Positions 1 through 12,518 of a stretch of DNA of 64,000 nt are shown in pieces. The notes below the pieces were generated by a model that saw only the letters and a list, made by a program, of their open reading frames with translations, had not been told where the DNA came from and made no database searches. The translations under genes and the position numbers were made by a program. Origin of the DNA: Chrysoperla carnea (Eukaryota; Arthropoda; Insecta; Neuroptera; Chrysopidae); contig NC_058341.1 of assembly GCF_905475395.1 (NCBI RefSeq), positions 36,533,501 to 36,597,500 on the forward strand, read 5' to 3'. Every line of letters starts with the position of its first letter. Position 1 is the stretch's first letter.

Positions 1-2
1 CA

Positions 3-1535
3 CAAGGAGTAACTCCAAATGTGAAATCGGATTATATTCCAATATTAGGTGAATCAGTTACGTATATTGTTGCGAGTGTTATAATAAATGAATTAAATGA
101 GGTTTTGATGGTACAAGAAGCAAAAGCTTCATGTGCTGGTAAATGGTATTTACCAGCTGGAAGAATGAAACCAAATGAAAGTATTATTGATGGAGCCAAA
201 AGAGAAGTTGAAGAAGAAACAGGTTTAACTGTTGATTTAACGTCATTAATTACAGTGGAAACTGTTCAGGGTACTTGGATTCGATTTGTATTTTCTGGAT
301 ATGTAACTGGTGGTGTATTAAAGACACCTGACAAAGCTGATGAGGAGTCTCTTCAAGCTAAATGGGTTAAAAGTGTCGACTCTTTACAATTAAGAGCTTC
401 AGACATTATTAATTTAGTAGAAAGAGCAAGGTATGTATTAGCTACTTCCCAGTTTTGTTACAAATACTCGGTAGGCATTTACTGTACCTGGATATATAGA
501 ATATGTTCTAAAATTCCATCCAACACACTGATAAAAATAGATTACTATGGCAATGTGTAGCAATTATTAACCAATTAGCGGACAAAGAAAGATAGTCACT
601 CTTAGATAGTCACAGTCGTGTATAAATAACACGAGGTCCATAATGTTCTAACCTAATTTGAGCCCTCACGGGTAAAGAGCGATCATGAAGACTATAATAG
701 AAGGAGACTTAACTCTGGATCTAGTGCAATGCATTCGATGGGCCCATATACGTCTGGCACTTGTAAGTTCGATTATATGAATTTGGCGGCATATACACTA
801 TGGTCGTTAGATACAATTAGGGCGAATTTTATGTTTCTAAATTTAATGTAATCGAAAATATCAGGTTTTAGCATGACTTATTTTATACGCAGCCATCGTA
901 AAAATATTTTTGCTCATTGCTTGGATCGTAAATTCAAATTTGTGTTTTTTATATTTTTTTATAGGTTTTATAAAGAGGCTCAAAAACGATCAGATCCTAC
1001 TTGGCATCCGGATTTATTACCAGCAGTTCAAAGCCATAAACGTATTTTGTTACGTGTGGTTATCTGCGCACGTAAGCGGGCAACGAATAGGCTAAATTTT
1101 GTTATTAGTGAATTAGAATCTATGCATTTACCAACATGTGAAATATATCCTACACGTTCGGTTCACGTTTCATTAAAAAAATTTATGGTTAATTTATTTG
1201 GCGCAGAAGTACCTCAACATAGGCCTCATGGTTTATTAAATGTAAGTATAGCCTAAGTAGATTGGTGATGTAGCCCAAAAAATGCATATGACCAATCTTA
1301 TTCAAATTATTCACTTAAAAATTTAAATTTTTAGGTAGAACATAATGGTATCGAAGGTAATTTTGATGGTTTTTGTTTAACACTTCTAGTAGCATTTCGA
1401 CCACCGGTAGAAGATGTACCAATTGTTGCAAATAAATGTATTTGGCAAGAAATAAATTCTAAACACTTAGAAGAATCATTACTTAGAAAAATTTCCAACA
1501 AAAATGAAACAATTCCACTAAATGTAATCCGTTAG
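3..1535 (+). CDS. NUDT18: NUDT18-like Nudix hydrolase (8-oxo-dGDP phosphatase type), 5' partial, 3 exons
   Basis: Exons are 3-430, 965-1241 and 1335-1535 (stop TAG 1533-1535). Junctions are CAAG/GTATGT, ATAG/GTTT, AAAT/GTAAGT and TTAG/GTAG, and phases agree. The frame is open to the window edge, so the true start lies upstream; the GTG at 21 is an internal valine codon. Exon 1 has a complete Nudix box: AGRMKPNES, then REVEEETGL, matching GX5EX7REUXEEXGU with the metal-binding REVEEE glutamates intact. The preceding WYLPAGRM and following RFVFSGYVTGG resemble NUDT18 rather than other Nudix families. Known NUDT18 proteins hydrolyse oxidised guanine diphosphates (8-oxo-dGDP, 8-oxo-GDP) to monophosphates, sanitising the nucleotide pool. 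Exons 2-3 encode the family's longer C-terminal region, including a DPTWHPDLLP stretch. Two AATAAA signals follow at 1579 and 1595. The ortholog assignment is inference from motif and length. Confidence 0.85.
600..860. other. Intron 1 segment of NUDT18 with less AT-rich, repeat-like composition
   Basis: This stretch in the 534-base intron is visibly less AT-rich than its surroundings and has no open frame of note. It may be a fragment of a dispersed repeat, but I recognise no family and see no terminal repeats. Confidence 0.25.
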
Positions 1536-1772
1536 GTTTGAAAAAAATATTATAATAATCACGAATACAAAAAAATTGAATAAACCTGATTTCGAATAAA
1601 AATTCAAATAGATCTTATTTAGAAATGACAGCTTTTAAAACCAATGAAATTTGTATATTTTCTTCAGTATACAGAACACACTTTACAGTCAATCAAGCAA
1701 TATACTGGGTGTTTCAGAGTAAAGAATGAAAAAACATGTCTTTTGTTAAAAAACTAGCGGTGATTATTCTTC

Positions 1773-1800
1773 ATCATATAACGTTCGCGTGTTATATGAT
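1773..1800. repeat. Perfect 10-bp inverted repeat (hairpin)
   Basis: ATCATATAAC is followed by an 8-base loop and its exact complement GTTATATGAT. It lies about 240 bases past the NUDT18 stop. It could be a remnant of a small TIR element or chance in AT-rich DNA. Confidence 0.6.
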
Positions 1801-4239
1801 TATTCACGGAATTAGTTGATTAAATTTTTGTCGCCAATTGACAAATATTCAATTGATAAAGTAGTCCAAAATAATCTCTAAATGCAAACTGAGAGTTACG
1901 GAGATTCTTCCAAATTTTACAAATTATTAATTTCTCTTCAAATTTTACAATTATTACCATTGATTGAGATTTGGAATGAAATACTCTTTCAAATAAAAAC
2001 AAAGATTTAATGAAATCATACACAACTTGTAGTATTTAATATTAAAATTTGAGCGCTTTTTAATGAAAAGCTATCTACAATAATTCGTTATCAGTTATTC
2101 AATTTTCATTTGTTAATAATAATTAGTATTATATCTGTTTCAATAAAATGACAAAATACAGGGAATATTATAAATAATAAGATATTGTTCAATTATTTTA
2201 TATATGGGTGTATGAACATGGACGTGTGTAAATCACATCTGAAAGATATTCCAAAGTTTTTTTAATGAAATTTTCTTTAAGCTAAGTCCACATCACAGAA
2301 ACACGAACGAACATTTTATTTTTAAATATATCTATAACAAATAACAATAATCTTTTAGAAATATTCAGCAACAAGTTTCAGGTACAAGAAACAATTATAA
2401 TATTCTTCGATGTTTCTTGCGATTTGAATTTAGATCTAAGATCTTAAGCCACATATAAAAAATTTGCCAGTGAATTGAACATAATTGCCATGCTCATGCA
2501 ACCTTAATAGTTGTCGTCCGAAAACGAAAAGGTACTTTAAAGATAAAATATAAATATTTTAATTAAAAAAAGTGTTCAAGTATTGTTAAATTTTTTTAAT
2601 ATATTGTTATAAATTTTTATATACATTGTGTGGAAAATTCTAATAATAAATAATGTTTTTCTTTATTTAGTAGACAACATGGGGTTGAAAAAGTATTTTA
2701 AAGAACTGATCTTTTTTTTTTAAATATAAATTTTATTGGCCTGTTATAGTCTAGGCGCAAATACACTTTTAGTAGTAAAAATATGGTAAAACTGAGATCA
2801 TAATAGATCTATATTTAAGTTATTTTACAGAGGCCAACTTTTTGAACTTTAAAGTGTATTTTCGAGCCTAATAGTACAATTTCATTGATTCAAATTTATA
2901 TTTTTGCTAAAAATAAGTAATTTTATATCGGAATTGAAGCATCGAACCACTTAAATTAAACTGTGTGAAAAACGTACTTTGTTTTTTTTAATGTTGACCT
3001 CGACAAAATAACTCAAGTATAGTTTTATATCTTAGTTGATATACTCTGATGTACACAGATAAACTACTGCACAACAATTGTGATGTAAGTAAATCTACAC
3101 AGACGAACAAGTGCACATCTACTAAGATATAACTAGATCTATTATGATGTTTTTTTAACCATTTGATCAAAAGTCATCGTTGGAGATATCTTGATATATA
3201 ATACAGTTTTTCGCGTAGACTTTCATCCGTAGCTGCACCAAAGAGAATCTCATATTTTATGTGCTGCAATTGAAAATGAACGAGATTATTTTCTTTAAAA
3301 TACTAAAAATATTACGTTTACATCAGTTCATTGAAATCATTAATTGTATTCTTAGATTTTTCATGATTCAGAGTGTTATTATTATGTTAAATGTTATATT
3401 TATTTGTTTACATTCCATTTTGTTTTTGTATGTATTAATTTAACAGGAATTAACCCGAGAAGAATTTTGTTAAAAAATTTGTTTGCTATCGAACTCAATG
3501 ATTTAAAATTTTTTGTTATCTAAAGAAAAAACAAGTAGTCATTTTTTTAAGCTAAACGGGTTGTTTAAGAACAAATGGTATATTGTAACAAGAATTTTGG
3601 TAGAATATAAATGACGATAACGTCCACCTTTGTAGCCTCAGGCGTCAATAATGTTGAAATTGAGGGTTTCACAATGTGTCCCATTATTTAAGTCTAATAA
3701 AAATTTGAAAATTTCCTCTTTCCTAGTAGCGAATCTCCAATAAAATCAGTCAATTCAATTAGAAATGTTTTTGGAGTCTAAAAATTATTTGCTTGCATCA
3801 ACGCTAAAGCCGATGAAATCTCATAACTTAAATTATAAGAAATTGCCAATTCTTGTCGGTGAAAATTCCTATTGAATTATATTTAGTTATTTCATATCAT
3901 CAATATTTAATATATTAACAAAATAATATATAATATAGATATTCAAATTCGTTGTTAAATTTTGAAAACTTTACGGTAGGATTATGGTGCTCTCAAATAT
4001 TTTACGTAATATTAATATATGACAAACAAAAATTCACGAAAAAAATGTTTTTGGTTTTGGTTGTATTTATTATTCTTGTTTTATATCTAATAAGTTGTAT
4101 ATATTGTTTTCTTTTTTTATCAAAAATATATTAATTATACATACTTATATCTTTATCTATAAATTATTAAAAATGAAAGCAATTTAAAATCTAAAATGCA
4201 CCCTCTTGCCCAGAGCTAAATAGAACAGTAACCTTATGG

Positions 4240-4319
4240 GTATCAAAGAGAGTATTTTGTGGGGATATTTGTTTATGAAGCTGGATTTGTCTGGCAAAGC
4301 GGACGCGCGCAATGGCTAG
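4240..4319 (+). mobile_element. Helitron-like 3' terminus (fragment)
   Basis: The segment ends GCAAAGCGGACGCGCGC followed by AATGGCTAG, then T. A GC-rich run shortly before a terminal CTAG (CTRR) with a T following is the pattern of Helitron 3' ends, which insert between A and T. A close relative ends the same way at 46791-46794, and both continue with TATAATAT. No matching 5' end was found nearby, so this is a truncated, non-autonomous copy. Confidence 0.5.
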
Positions 4320-4406
4320 TATAATATCAATTAAAATTCTTATATTAAATTTTTAATCTGGATGAAAAATAGGTTTGATCGAATAACATCTGACAAAGAA
4401 CATTTT

Positions 4407-7400
4407 TCAACTGTGATTTTTTTTATGATTATCTAAATGATTTTGGGTAAGAAATTTTTTATTACACACACCACATGCATAAATGTTTTCCCCATTATGA
4501 ACTCGTTCAAGGTGTACTCTTAAACTACTTCGTTGGGTAAATACTTTCTTACAAATATCACATGGAAAACGATAATTTCCAGTATGTATCTTTTTATGCC
4601 TGGCAAAATTACTAGAATCAGAAAACTCTTTTGCACAAATATTACATTTATAAGGTTTCTCTCCGGTATGAATTATTTTATGTTTCATTAAATAGTCTTG
4701 CTGAGAGAATGTTTTATCACAAACATCGCATGAGTAAGGTCTTTCACCAGTATGAGTTCGTCCATGTTTAATTAAATCGGCTATTTGTCTAAAAGTTTTA
4801 TGACAAATAATACATGAAAAAGGTTTTTCCCCAGTATGAATTCGTTTGTGATATCTTAAGTGTTGTTGAAGGGTGAACGATTTATTACAAATCGTACATT
4901 TATAAGGACGTTCTCCACTATGTGTTCGTTTATGTGAAACCAAACTGCTGTAACGTAAAAATTTTTTATCACAAATTAGACAAACATACGGTCGTTCATT
5001 AGTATGAACTAATTTATGTCTGGTTAAATCATACGATCTAATAAATTTTTTACCACAAATGTGACATAAATGAAGTTTTTCCAATTTTTTTCCGTTTATA
5101 ATTCGTTTACGGCGAATCAAATTTCGCTTCTCTTTTTGATGCATTTCTTGATGTTCGATAAAACAAGGATAATTCGTAAACTCTTTATGACAAAAATTAC
5201 ATACAAAGGTACCTTCAAAATGATTTCGTTTGTGCTTAATTAAATCAATTTTTTGTTTACATCTTACATCACAAATATTACAGATATATTCCACTTCTTG
5301 AACTTCTTCACTATTCGGTGGATGTATATCTAAATTCTTTTCCAAAGTTGTTGGAAAAATTTGTGAATCATTTTGCAAAAGTTTTTCGCCAGTAACGGGT
5401 GATTTTAATAATGAAATTGGATTATTTACTATTATTAGTTCTTTTAGAGTCGTGGGTGGTGGTTTTGCCAAAACTAATTGTGTTTTACCAAGCTGTGAAT
5501 CATTTTGCAAGGGTATTGCATCAGTAATAGGCGAATTTAATATTACAATAGTGTTATTTACTGTGATTGGTTTTGGAGTCATGATTGGTAGTTTTGCCAA
5601 ATCTAGTAGTGATTCTGCTTGAATTTTATCAGTTTGTGGAGTTAATTTTGGTATAGATTCGATTGTTGGATCAGATTCCAAAGATGCCCAATTTTCACTA
5701 TTTACACCGTCATTTGTATCTTCAGCATTTTCTTCTTTAATGATAAATTCTTCTACAATTAATTCTGTTTTTATTTCATTATTTCTAGCTTTATTTTCCA
5801 ACAGTTTTGTTATGTTTGTTGAGACTTGTGTTGAAGCAGCTTGGGTTTTACCTATTAAAAATCTGTGGTTAGACTTGACTTTTAAAAATATGAGAGGGTT
5901 GTATTTCGATTTCTTTTGGTTAATCTTTCCAAGGCGAATAATATTGAAATTAATAATACACGCTAGATATATGTAATATTCAACATATTCTTAGTGTCGT
6001 CACATATTCAACATATTCTCAGTCGAGAGCACTCTTAAAGCTTTGTTTTGAAGCATTTATAGCTTTTAACAAAGTTCATTATTTTTTAAATGTCACATTT
6101 TCATCGCTTCTTCCAGACTATTTAGAAAATCTATGCCTTAATATTTCCTTTTCGATTAGCACGAATGTTATAAGACTTAATTACTTACCTTTATCATTAT
6201 CTTCTAACTGTCGCAAATGTTTTTTAGTACTATATCCATTTGTTGCGGTAGCTGTTGCAAGAATATTATCTGCATACCAAGGTAGACTCTTCCGAGTTAA
6301 TTGTGGATTCAATACGATTTTATTAACTATTGCTTGCAATTGATTTGTAGCAGTTTTAACACGTTCGTGAAATTTATAAAATGCAATTATATTTTGTGAA
6401 CACAATGTGCACACATGTAACGGTAAATCTTCTTCGTCAAATACCTAAAATTATGGTTTTGAATTTTAAAAAAAGTCGTAAAGTATATTGCGAACTATAA
6501 TTTCGGCACCTTTGAGTGAATTATACTTTATCAGGAATCATAGTGGGTAATAAATATGTATTGTATATGTTATAAAAGCTTTTTTGAACGTTTAAAAAAA
6601 AATATTTTTTAATTCTCAACTAAACTATAAAAATTTCCAAACACGATAATGTTTTCTAAATAGGATAAAAAAATTCTTTAATTTCTTATATACAATAAGT
6701 TATTTTTTTAAAAAAACTCATACATATTTTCTGGATGAAAAAAGGAAAATTTTTGATTGTCAAATTTATCCACAAAACTATGTAAGAGTGTAACAAGGAC
6801 ACAACTTTTCACTCAAATTTTGTGGTTGGTTTGTATTCGTTTTTATCGAGCTTGTTGTAAAAAATAAATTTTTACAAGTTTCATTTAAAGAACTTACATC
6901 GATGTCTAAATAATGTTTCAAATGGCAGAGTAAATTTAATTTTTCGGATATCGTTCCTGCTAATGAAAAACGATTGGATCCAACGAGACCACAAAGACGA
7001 CACATAATATAAGATGTGTCACTAGGATCAATTGATTCTGGCACCTAAAAGTAGAATGGATTTTTAATAATTTTTTTTACAAAAAGAGTTCGTAAAATTT
7101 GTATTAGAAATTAGTCTTGATCATATTAAATGAAAAATTTATTGTTTTAAAAAATAAATCATCATTATAGTTTTCTAAATATTTTCACTTGAAGAAAATC
7201 AAATTTTAAGTTCAAATTTCTGATGAAACCATATCGAATTTTACGACCCTTATTCATTAAAATATTGATAATATATGGTAAATTTTCGGTCGTACTTTGA
7301 TCGAAACTACTTTTCTTTATTAAGTATTCAAGGTTTAAAAAACTAATTTACGGAATTTGTCTCAGTTTCTCCATCCTTATCAGCAGTAAAAACTGATTCT

Positions 7401-8118
7401 GCATTGATTTCACTGTTATAATCTTCAACAGCAATAAATACTGGTTCTGGTTTAATAACGCCTCTTGTCAATGAAGTAATTATATTTTCGTGATTTGGAG
7501 ATTTTATCGATTTAATATTTAACGTGGGTAAATTTTTTTTCTCACCGTCAACGAAATGGCAAGCGCATACTCTTACATCTTTACGAGTTTTACAAATTTC
7601 TGTGCTATATAAAAAAAAATTAGATTAGTTTGTTTTCTTTTGATTGTATTTTTACTCATACATAATGATTATTCGAAATGATATATGGTCAGATGGGTAG
7701 CAATAGATCTGTCTTTCAATTTGGACAACATTTCGTTCACATCACCTTCAATTTGGGAAAAGATATGAATTTCATGAAGGGAACAGGATTCCGATGAAAT
7801 TTGATGCAAAGTAAAAATTCGATCGCGGTCTATCTATCGCTTCCTATATCTGCCTATGTAATGGAATGCAGTCAGTCGAAAAAATCTCCTCGGAATTCTT
7901 TCAATTTTGGGAGTTAATAATTCCACCTTGATTAAGGTTACTATATCATGTTTATTTTCCTTACTGGTCACATTTTAGTAGAACGACAAATATAATTGTT
8001 GCTTAACTTACCCAATAATTTGAAGCCATTTTGCTCTAATTAGTTTATCTGCAGGTAATTTAAAAAATGAACACGGATGTCCTGACGAATAATGTTTACA
8101 AATTGCACACCCCACCAT
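4407..8118 (-). CDS. THAP-ZAD-C2H2 zinc-finger protein (735 aa, 5 exons)
   Basis: Minus-strand exons are 8118-8012, 7604-7352, 7044-6898, 6444-6189 and 5851-4407. Every donor and acceptor is GT-AG, phases match, and the total is 736 codons including the stop. Residues 1-63 form a THAP domain: C4-X2-C7, P22, W31, C49-X2-H52 followed by F53, then LPTL in the place of the AVPTIF box. Residues 134-210 form a ZAD: C135-X2-C138 (CRLC) and C181-X2-C184 (CTLC), split by an intron. An acidic, threonine/proline-rich linker with an internal duplication follows. Ten C2H2 fingers run from about 443 to the C-terminus, several joined by TGEKP/SGERP linkers. THAP domains and C2H2 arrays bind DNA, and ZADs dimerise, so a sequence-specific nuclear factor is likely; targets are unknown. 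The start is the only ATG placing the THAP cysteines correctly. The composite rests on inferred splicing of all five exons into one transcript. Confidence 0.85.
5358..5609 (-). repeat. Duplicated ~42-residue segment in the linker of the THAP-ZAD protein
   Basis: Two consecutive blocks of the linker (about residues 336-375 and 379-418) share the order LAK-x-P, then VNN-x-I, S-P-(I/V)-T and finally LQNDSQ. The DNA is also recognisably repeated. It looks like an internal tandem duplication that has since diverged. Confidence 0.75.
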
Positions 8119-8442
8119 ATTTAAAAAAAATATATACTAATAAACAATGTAACCTCAAATCAAAATTCTGAAACAAAATAAATGCTAAAATCTTGTTAAT
8201 ACATTGAAAGTATAATTTAATAATTTTATATTTTATTTTTGTTCTATAAAATTTGCTTATACACATAAAAGGATGGCAGAAATAATTACTATTTACGTCA
8301 TCACACATTATTACATAAACCCTATATTAAAATAATGCGTGCGACAAGGAATCTGGCAAGAGACAAGGACAAACATACTTGACGACGCAAGAACTATTTT
8401 GGTCTATACAAGTACATAATAATTGTGGATTATTAAGTCTAT

Positions 8443-8836
8443 ATCATAGAGACAATAATCTAGAAGTGTATCTCTACAGACTGGTACAGACATAGTAAAC
8501 GCCATAGGTGAATTTCCCTGCAGAGAGACAGAACTGACATGTATTTATACGGATTAAAAATAGACCTAAAAAAATTGCTGTAATAGTGTCCTATTTTTGA
8601 ACTCAGGGACTAGAAAACCTCAAAATCCAACTAACTCCTCTATGTTCGAAAAATTCAACCCAACCAACTCGAAATTACAAGAATACTCCGGGTTTATAAA
8701 ATTTTCAGTCTATTTTTTTCGATTACCTCTGTTTTATCAAAGACAGCTATACGCGCGTATTAGATCTCTCTCTATTGCGGTCAATCGTTTGGGTGGCGAC
8801 TTTGCGGCTCTATTATATTATCTCTATGGTGTATGT
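8443..8836. mobile_element. Degraded small TIR element (MITE-like), related to 28119-28388
   Basis: The left end has ATCATAGAGACAATAA and the right end, read in reverse complement, ACCATAGAGATAATAT. Just inside the right end the reverse complement contains GTCGCCACC and CGCGCGTATAG at the same relative order as GTAGCCACC and GCGCGTATAG in the better preserved copy at 28 kb. It sits just upstream of the THAP-ZAD gene and has no coding capacity. An open frame across it is spurious. Confidence 0.5.
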
Positions 8837-9254
8837 AAATGTGCGAGACAATGCCCCAAGCACAAGTTTTCATAATAATATAATAACTATTTTACTCTGT
8901 AGAGGCCGTGTTACCTTCTTCGAAGTACTGCAGTGTATGCAATAGAATATTTAAATATACTTCATTAGTAATGAGCATGCACTAGCACTAGTATTGCATT
9001 CGCCTACGAATTTTTGCGATTATCAGAGTGTCGTACTTTAGAATAGAAACATGGTAAAGTTGATATATATATACGTCCTTTCAAAGCTAGTTTATAGGGT
9101 AAAATCTCCTATTTTAATTAAAGTCCGTTTACGAATCTAATATGCCTACTCTTAATATTGCATTATTAATTAGAATCAGATAATCTTCATATTCATAACT
9201 TTTAGTATAATAAACAAATTATATAATTTTCGTAGATAATATTTATTTAATTAT

Positions 9255-9336
9255 AATTAACGAACGGCGTTTCATGTATTTCTATACCTACCTTATGAAA
9301 TTTTTAATTATTTGAACGAAACGGCGTTCGTTAATT
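9255..9336. repeat. Near-perfect 19-bp inverted repeat with flanking weaker symmetry
   Basis: Arms 9255-9273 and 9318-9336 (AATTAACGAACGGCGTTTC and its complement) differ at one central base. Weaker complementarity continues outward for about 20 bases. It lies between the THAP-ZAD and TXNL1 genes and is probably the core of a small foldback element. Confidence 0.65.
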
Positions 9337-9695
9337 AGAAAGAATAAAAATAATATCCACAAAAATCGTTAAATTAATTGATAATATTATCTCATAAGGA
9401 AATATTTTTTCTGAAAAAATTAAATATAAACCAATTAAATTTCTCAGATGTTTGAAATGTATTTATTTAGCTACTTAAGCTATTGACAAATTTGTAATAA
9501 GATGTTATAATGTTAGATTTTCTTAAATAATATATCAAATTTTTTTTTTAGTTACGTAACAATGTTACCAAATTTAATGGAATCACTTTTTAAATATAAT
9601 ATTTTAAAATGCTTTGTTATTTATTATAAATATTATTTATAATAAATGTGTATTTATTTCAATATTTCAATCGTTTTAAAAATCGCTCTTCAATG

Positions 9696-12518
9696 TTAAT
9701 GACTTTCTCCAATTTTGCCAGCCACACGTTTAAAATCGGACATATTTGTTGTTGTAACAGGAGATCCGATAAATTTAATAGTATCAATACGAGTAGTTGC
9801 TGCACCAGTTTGGTTATCCATAAAAAATAATTGTAAATTTTGTACATTTTGAAATTTAACATAACGTAAGTTAATTGGATTCCCTTGTTCTAAATCTTCT
9901 GGTGTGATTCTGTAAAAAATTATAAGTAATATAAAGTTTTCAAATTAAAAAATTAACCAAGATTTGGGTGTATTCAGAGTGACAGATGGTTATATGTCTT
10001 AAAATTCCGGTTTTACGGTTTAATAAACCTCGGATAAAGTTAGTTTTTGTCCAAACTCTGACAGGGTGTCCAAAATAATTAACTATACATTCAAGCATCA
10101 AAAGAATCTGTTATTTATTGTGTCAAAATTATATTTTATATCGAGTTTAATCGAAGTAAAAGAGGCGCAAGTTAAGACAAACCTCAGAACAGACTCTCTA
10201 GCCATGATAATAGTTTAAGAATGCACCAGTCAAAAAAAATTTTGAAGTAGTATATTCTACCATTAGCTCTTTTAACCTTTTATGCATTCTATTGAAACTA
10301 CGAATACTAAAAATTAATTATTTAGAAATACTTACTCCAAATTTTGAACTGATGTGTAAGAATTTGCAAGATCAAAATCTAAAGTACGAGGTTGATTCAT
10401 AAAAATCTTCACATTCTTAGGACCATTAGAAACTGGTCCCTTTATAACTATACTATGTATTTTAACCGTTTGATTAAACGTTATCGACAATATCAGCTAA
10501 AAAATACGGAAAAAAATCTTATTAATTACCAAAAAACAAAAACAAATCTATCCCAAACTAAACAAATGAAGATTTAACTAGCAACATAAAACAATTGAGC
10601 TTTTGTTAATGTTATTTTTAATATTTAAGTCGTACTAATTAATGAAAATTACAAAACAAAATGAATATTTTATTACAAAAATAATTTACAAAATGAAAAC
10701 ATTAATCAACAAAAATAGAGAGCACAAAAATCTAGTTAAATCTTCAAATATATCTTATTGGAGTTTCAACAACTCTTAACCACCTGTTCATCACAATCTG
10801 ATTCCAAAAATTTATCGTCAGATGTTAATGCGCCATCGAATTGATGATCATCACTCTCATTTAAACATTCACACTGTCTTTTATCAAGAAAAACTCCAAG
10901 ATCCATCTATTATTGAGAACAATAAATATATCTTATTAATAAATTACATAATATACAAAACATAATAGTATTGCAATGCACATCAACTTTAAATAAATTG
11001 TAACACTAACATGACCAGCAACGCCAGATTCGCCCGATTCACCAGTGTCTCCTTCATCAGCGCCATAAAATAATCTTACTTTGTTCTCCAAGCCAGTTGG
11101 ATCAGCGCCTTGTAATCGATCTACCTTTGTCTAAGAAAAGTAAAAATTAATTAAGTTTATTTATGAATTTCTTTTAACTATTTCTTTTGAGGAGGAGTAG
11201 TTTATGTTAAAGTATTACCGCGCGTGATGCTCTTCATGCATTCTAATTAATAGCAAACAAGCACCTTCACGCCTTTCTAACACTAAATTTTATATCTAAC
11301 AATTAAAATATTCATTTTATGCTTTTTAGTTCATTTTAAAAACGTGGTATATTAAAAATTATAAGATATTTTTACCACTTTATTTGCAACGGATTTTTTG
11401 TACTTAATCGGTGCTTCTAAATAATTCTAAAAATTTTTTATGGGCTAATTTTTTTCCCCGATTTTATTGAAGCCATATGACCGAGAAAACAGACAATGAA
11501 AATTATTAAAATTTAAATTGGCGAAAACGATCGTCATTTAAAGTTGATAATGGTGATATATTAAAACAACTGTTGACACTGTTTTATTGTCATTGCTTGT
11601 TGGATTGACATCACAGATTACGTGTGCGGTTTTTTCAATTTTTTACAATAAAAATGTTTTAACAACAATTCCCCTACAATATCTTAACTAAAAAATTAAT
11701 TTTTTAAGATAAACCTAATATTACTGATAGTGAGGTTGCCACAACAGGATCTCCTTACTATTTATGTCCCCATTGCAAGCAACCTGCTGCCTGGAGACAA
11801 AGATTCCTTCCACTGATCTTATTATAATCAGATGATGATGGATAGTTGATTATTGAAAACAAAGGCATGAACATCCAAAGTTTCTTTAATGGAAATTGAT
11901 TTACAAATGGATGTATGGGATGAGCATTTAGATACATCTTTACTCTTACTTTCTACATAATAATAATTAGAATCTATATTGCCATCTTTATTTCTTTCCT
12001 TTTAATTTCAAAAAGTCAAGTCAGAAAAATGGTGGTCGGAAAATGTAGACAGCCGTACCTAGATACTATATAATTTAGAAAATTCGAAAATCAAGTTGAA
12101 TTTTGCATACATGTTTAATATAAGAGTTGAGTCTTTCAAATTTGATTCTCTATTGTTCCAAAACAATGTATTCGAAAATTTTTCATACCTTATTTCTATA
12201 AAAAATAAAAGTAGGCATAGCTGAAACTCCTTCATTTGCGGCAGTTTCTTGACATCTATCAACATCTACTTTCAAAAAAACAGCTCGTGGATATTTGGTT
12301 GATAATTGCTCAAAAATTGGTGCTATTCTTTGGCATGGTCCACACCTTTGAATGAATAAACAAAAATATTACAATTCATATTTAAAATTTGAGGTTAGAA
12401 ACACATACCAAGTTGCTGTAAAGTCGACAACTACTAATTTTGTTCCAGCACCTTGAATTTCTGATCGAAAATGTGCTTCATCTTCTATAACACGAATAAA
12501 ACTACCTTTCTTTTCCAT
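9696..12518 (-). CDS. TXNL1: Thioredoxin-like protein 1 (thioredoxin + PITH domain), 294 aa, 6 exons
   Basis: Minus-strand exons are 12518-12409, 12345-12189, 11130-11011, 10906-10784, 10496-10336 and 9909-9696. Phases match and the sum is 295 codons with the stop; family members are about 290 residues. Residues 1-105 are a thioredoxin fold with [13 protein letters not shown], so both redox cysteines of WCGPC are present (the tryptophan codon is split by intron 1). The cis-proline motif MPTFIFY follows. From about residue 125 comes the PITH domain, with [17 protein letters not shown], the GPKNVKIF and LRYVKFQNV blocks and the terminal SHNG-like ending KIGESH. The human protein binds the 26S proteasome through the PITH region and has reducing activity; the same role in cytosol and nucleus is expected. 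The initiator ATG gives the expected N-terminus. A divergent WDTC1 gene starts 2 kb away. Confidence 0.93.

Larger units (their letters stand above)
1536..4406. other. Intergenic region between converging NUDT18 and the THAP-ZAD gene
   Basis: The two genes end toward each other here. I see no coding exon: the open frames are short, low in complexity and lack splice context. The region holds NUDT18 polyadenylation signals at its left edge, a perfect hairpin at 1773-1800 and a Helitron-like 3' end near 4319. The rest is AT-rich sequence in which I see nothing. Confidence 0.6.

Noticed and set aside
873-1256. Stand-alone gene starting at the ATG at 873
   Set aside because: From 965 it is the second NUDT18 exon. 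The 5' part is intron and the end reads through the donor at 1242.
5740-5976. Plus-strand open frame opposite the THAP-ZAD last exon
   Set aside because: It overlaps a well-supported minus-strand exon and its acceptor, and has no protein features.
8597-8875. 92-codon open frame upstream of the THAP-ZAD gene
   Set aside because: It lies across the degraded TIR element at 8443-8836 and has no family resemblance.
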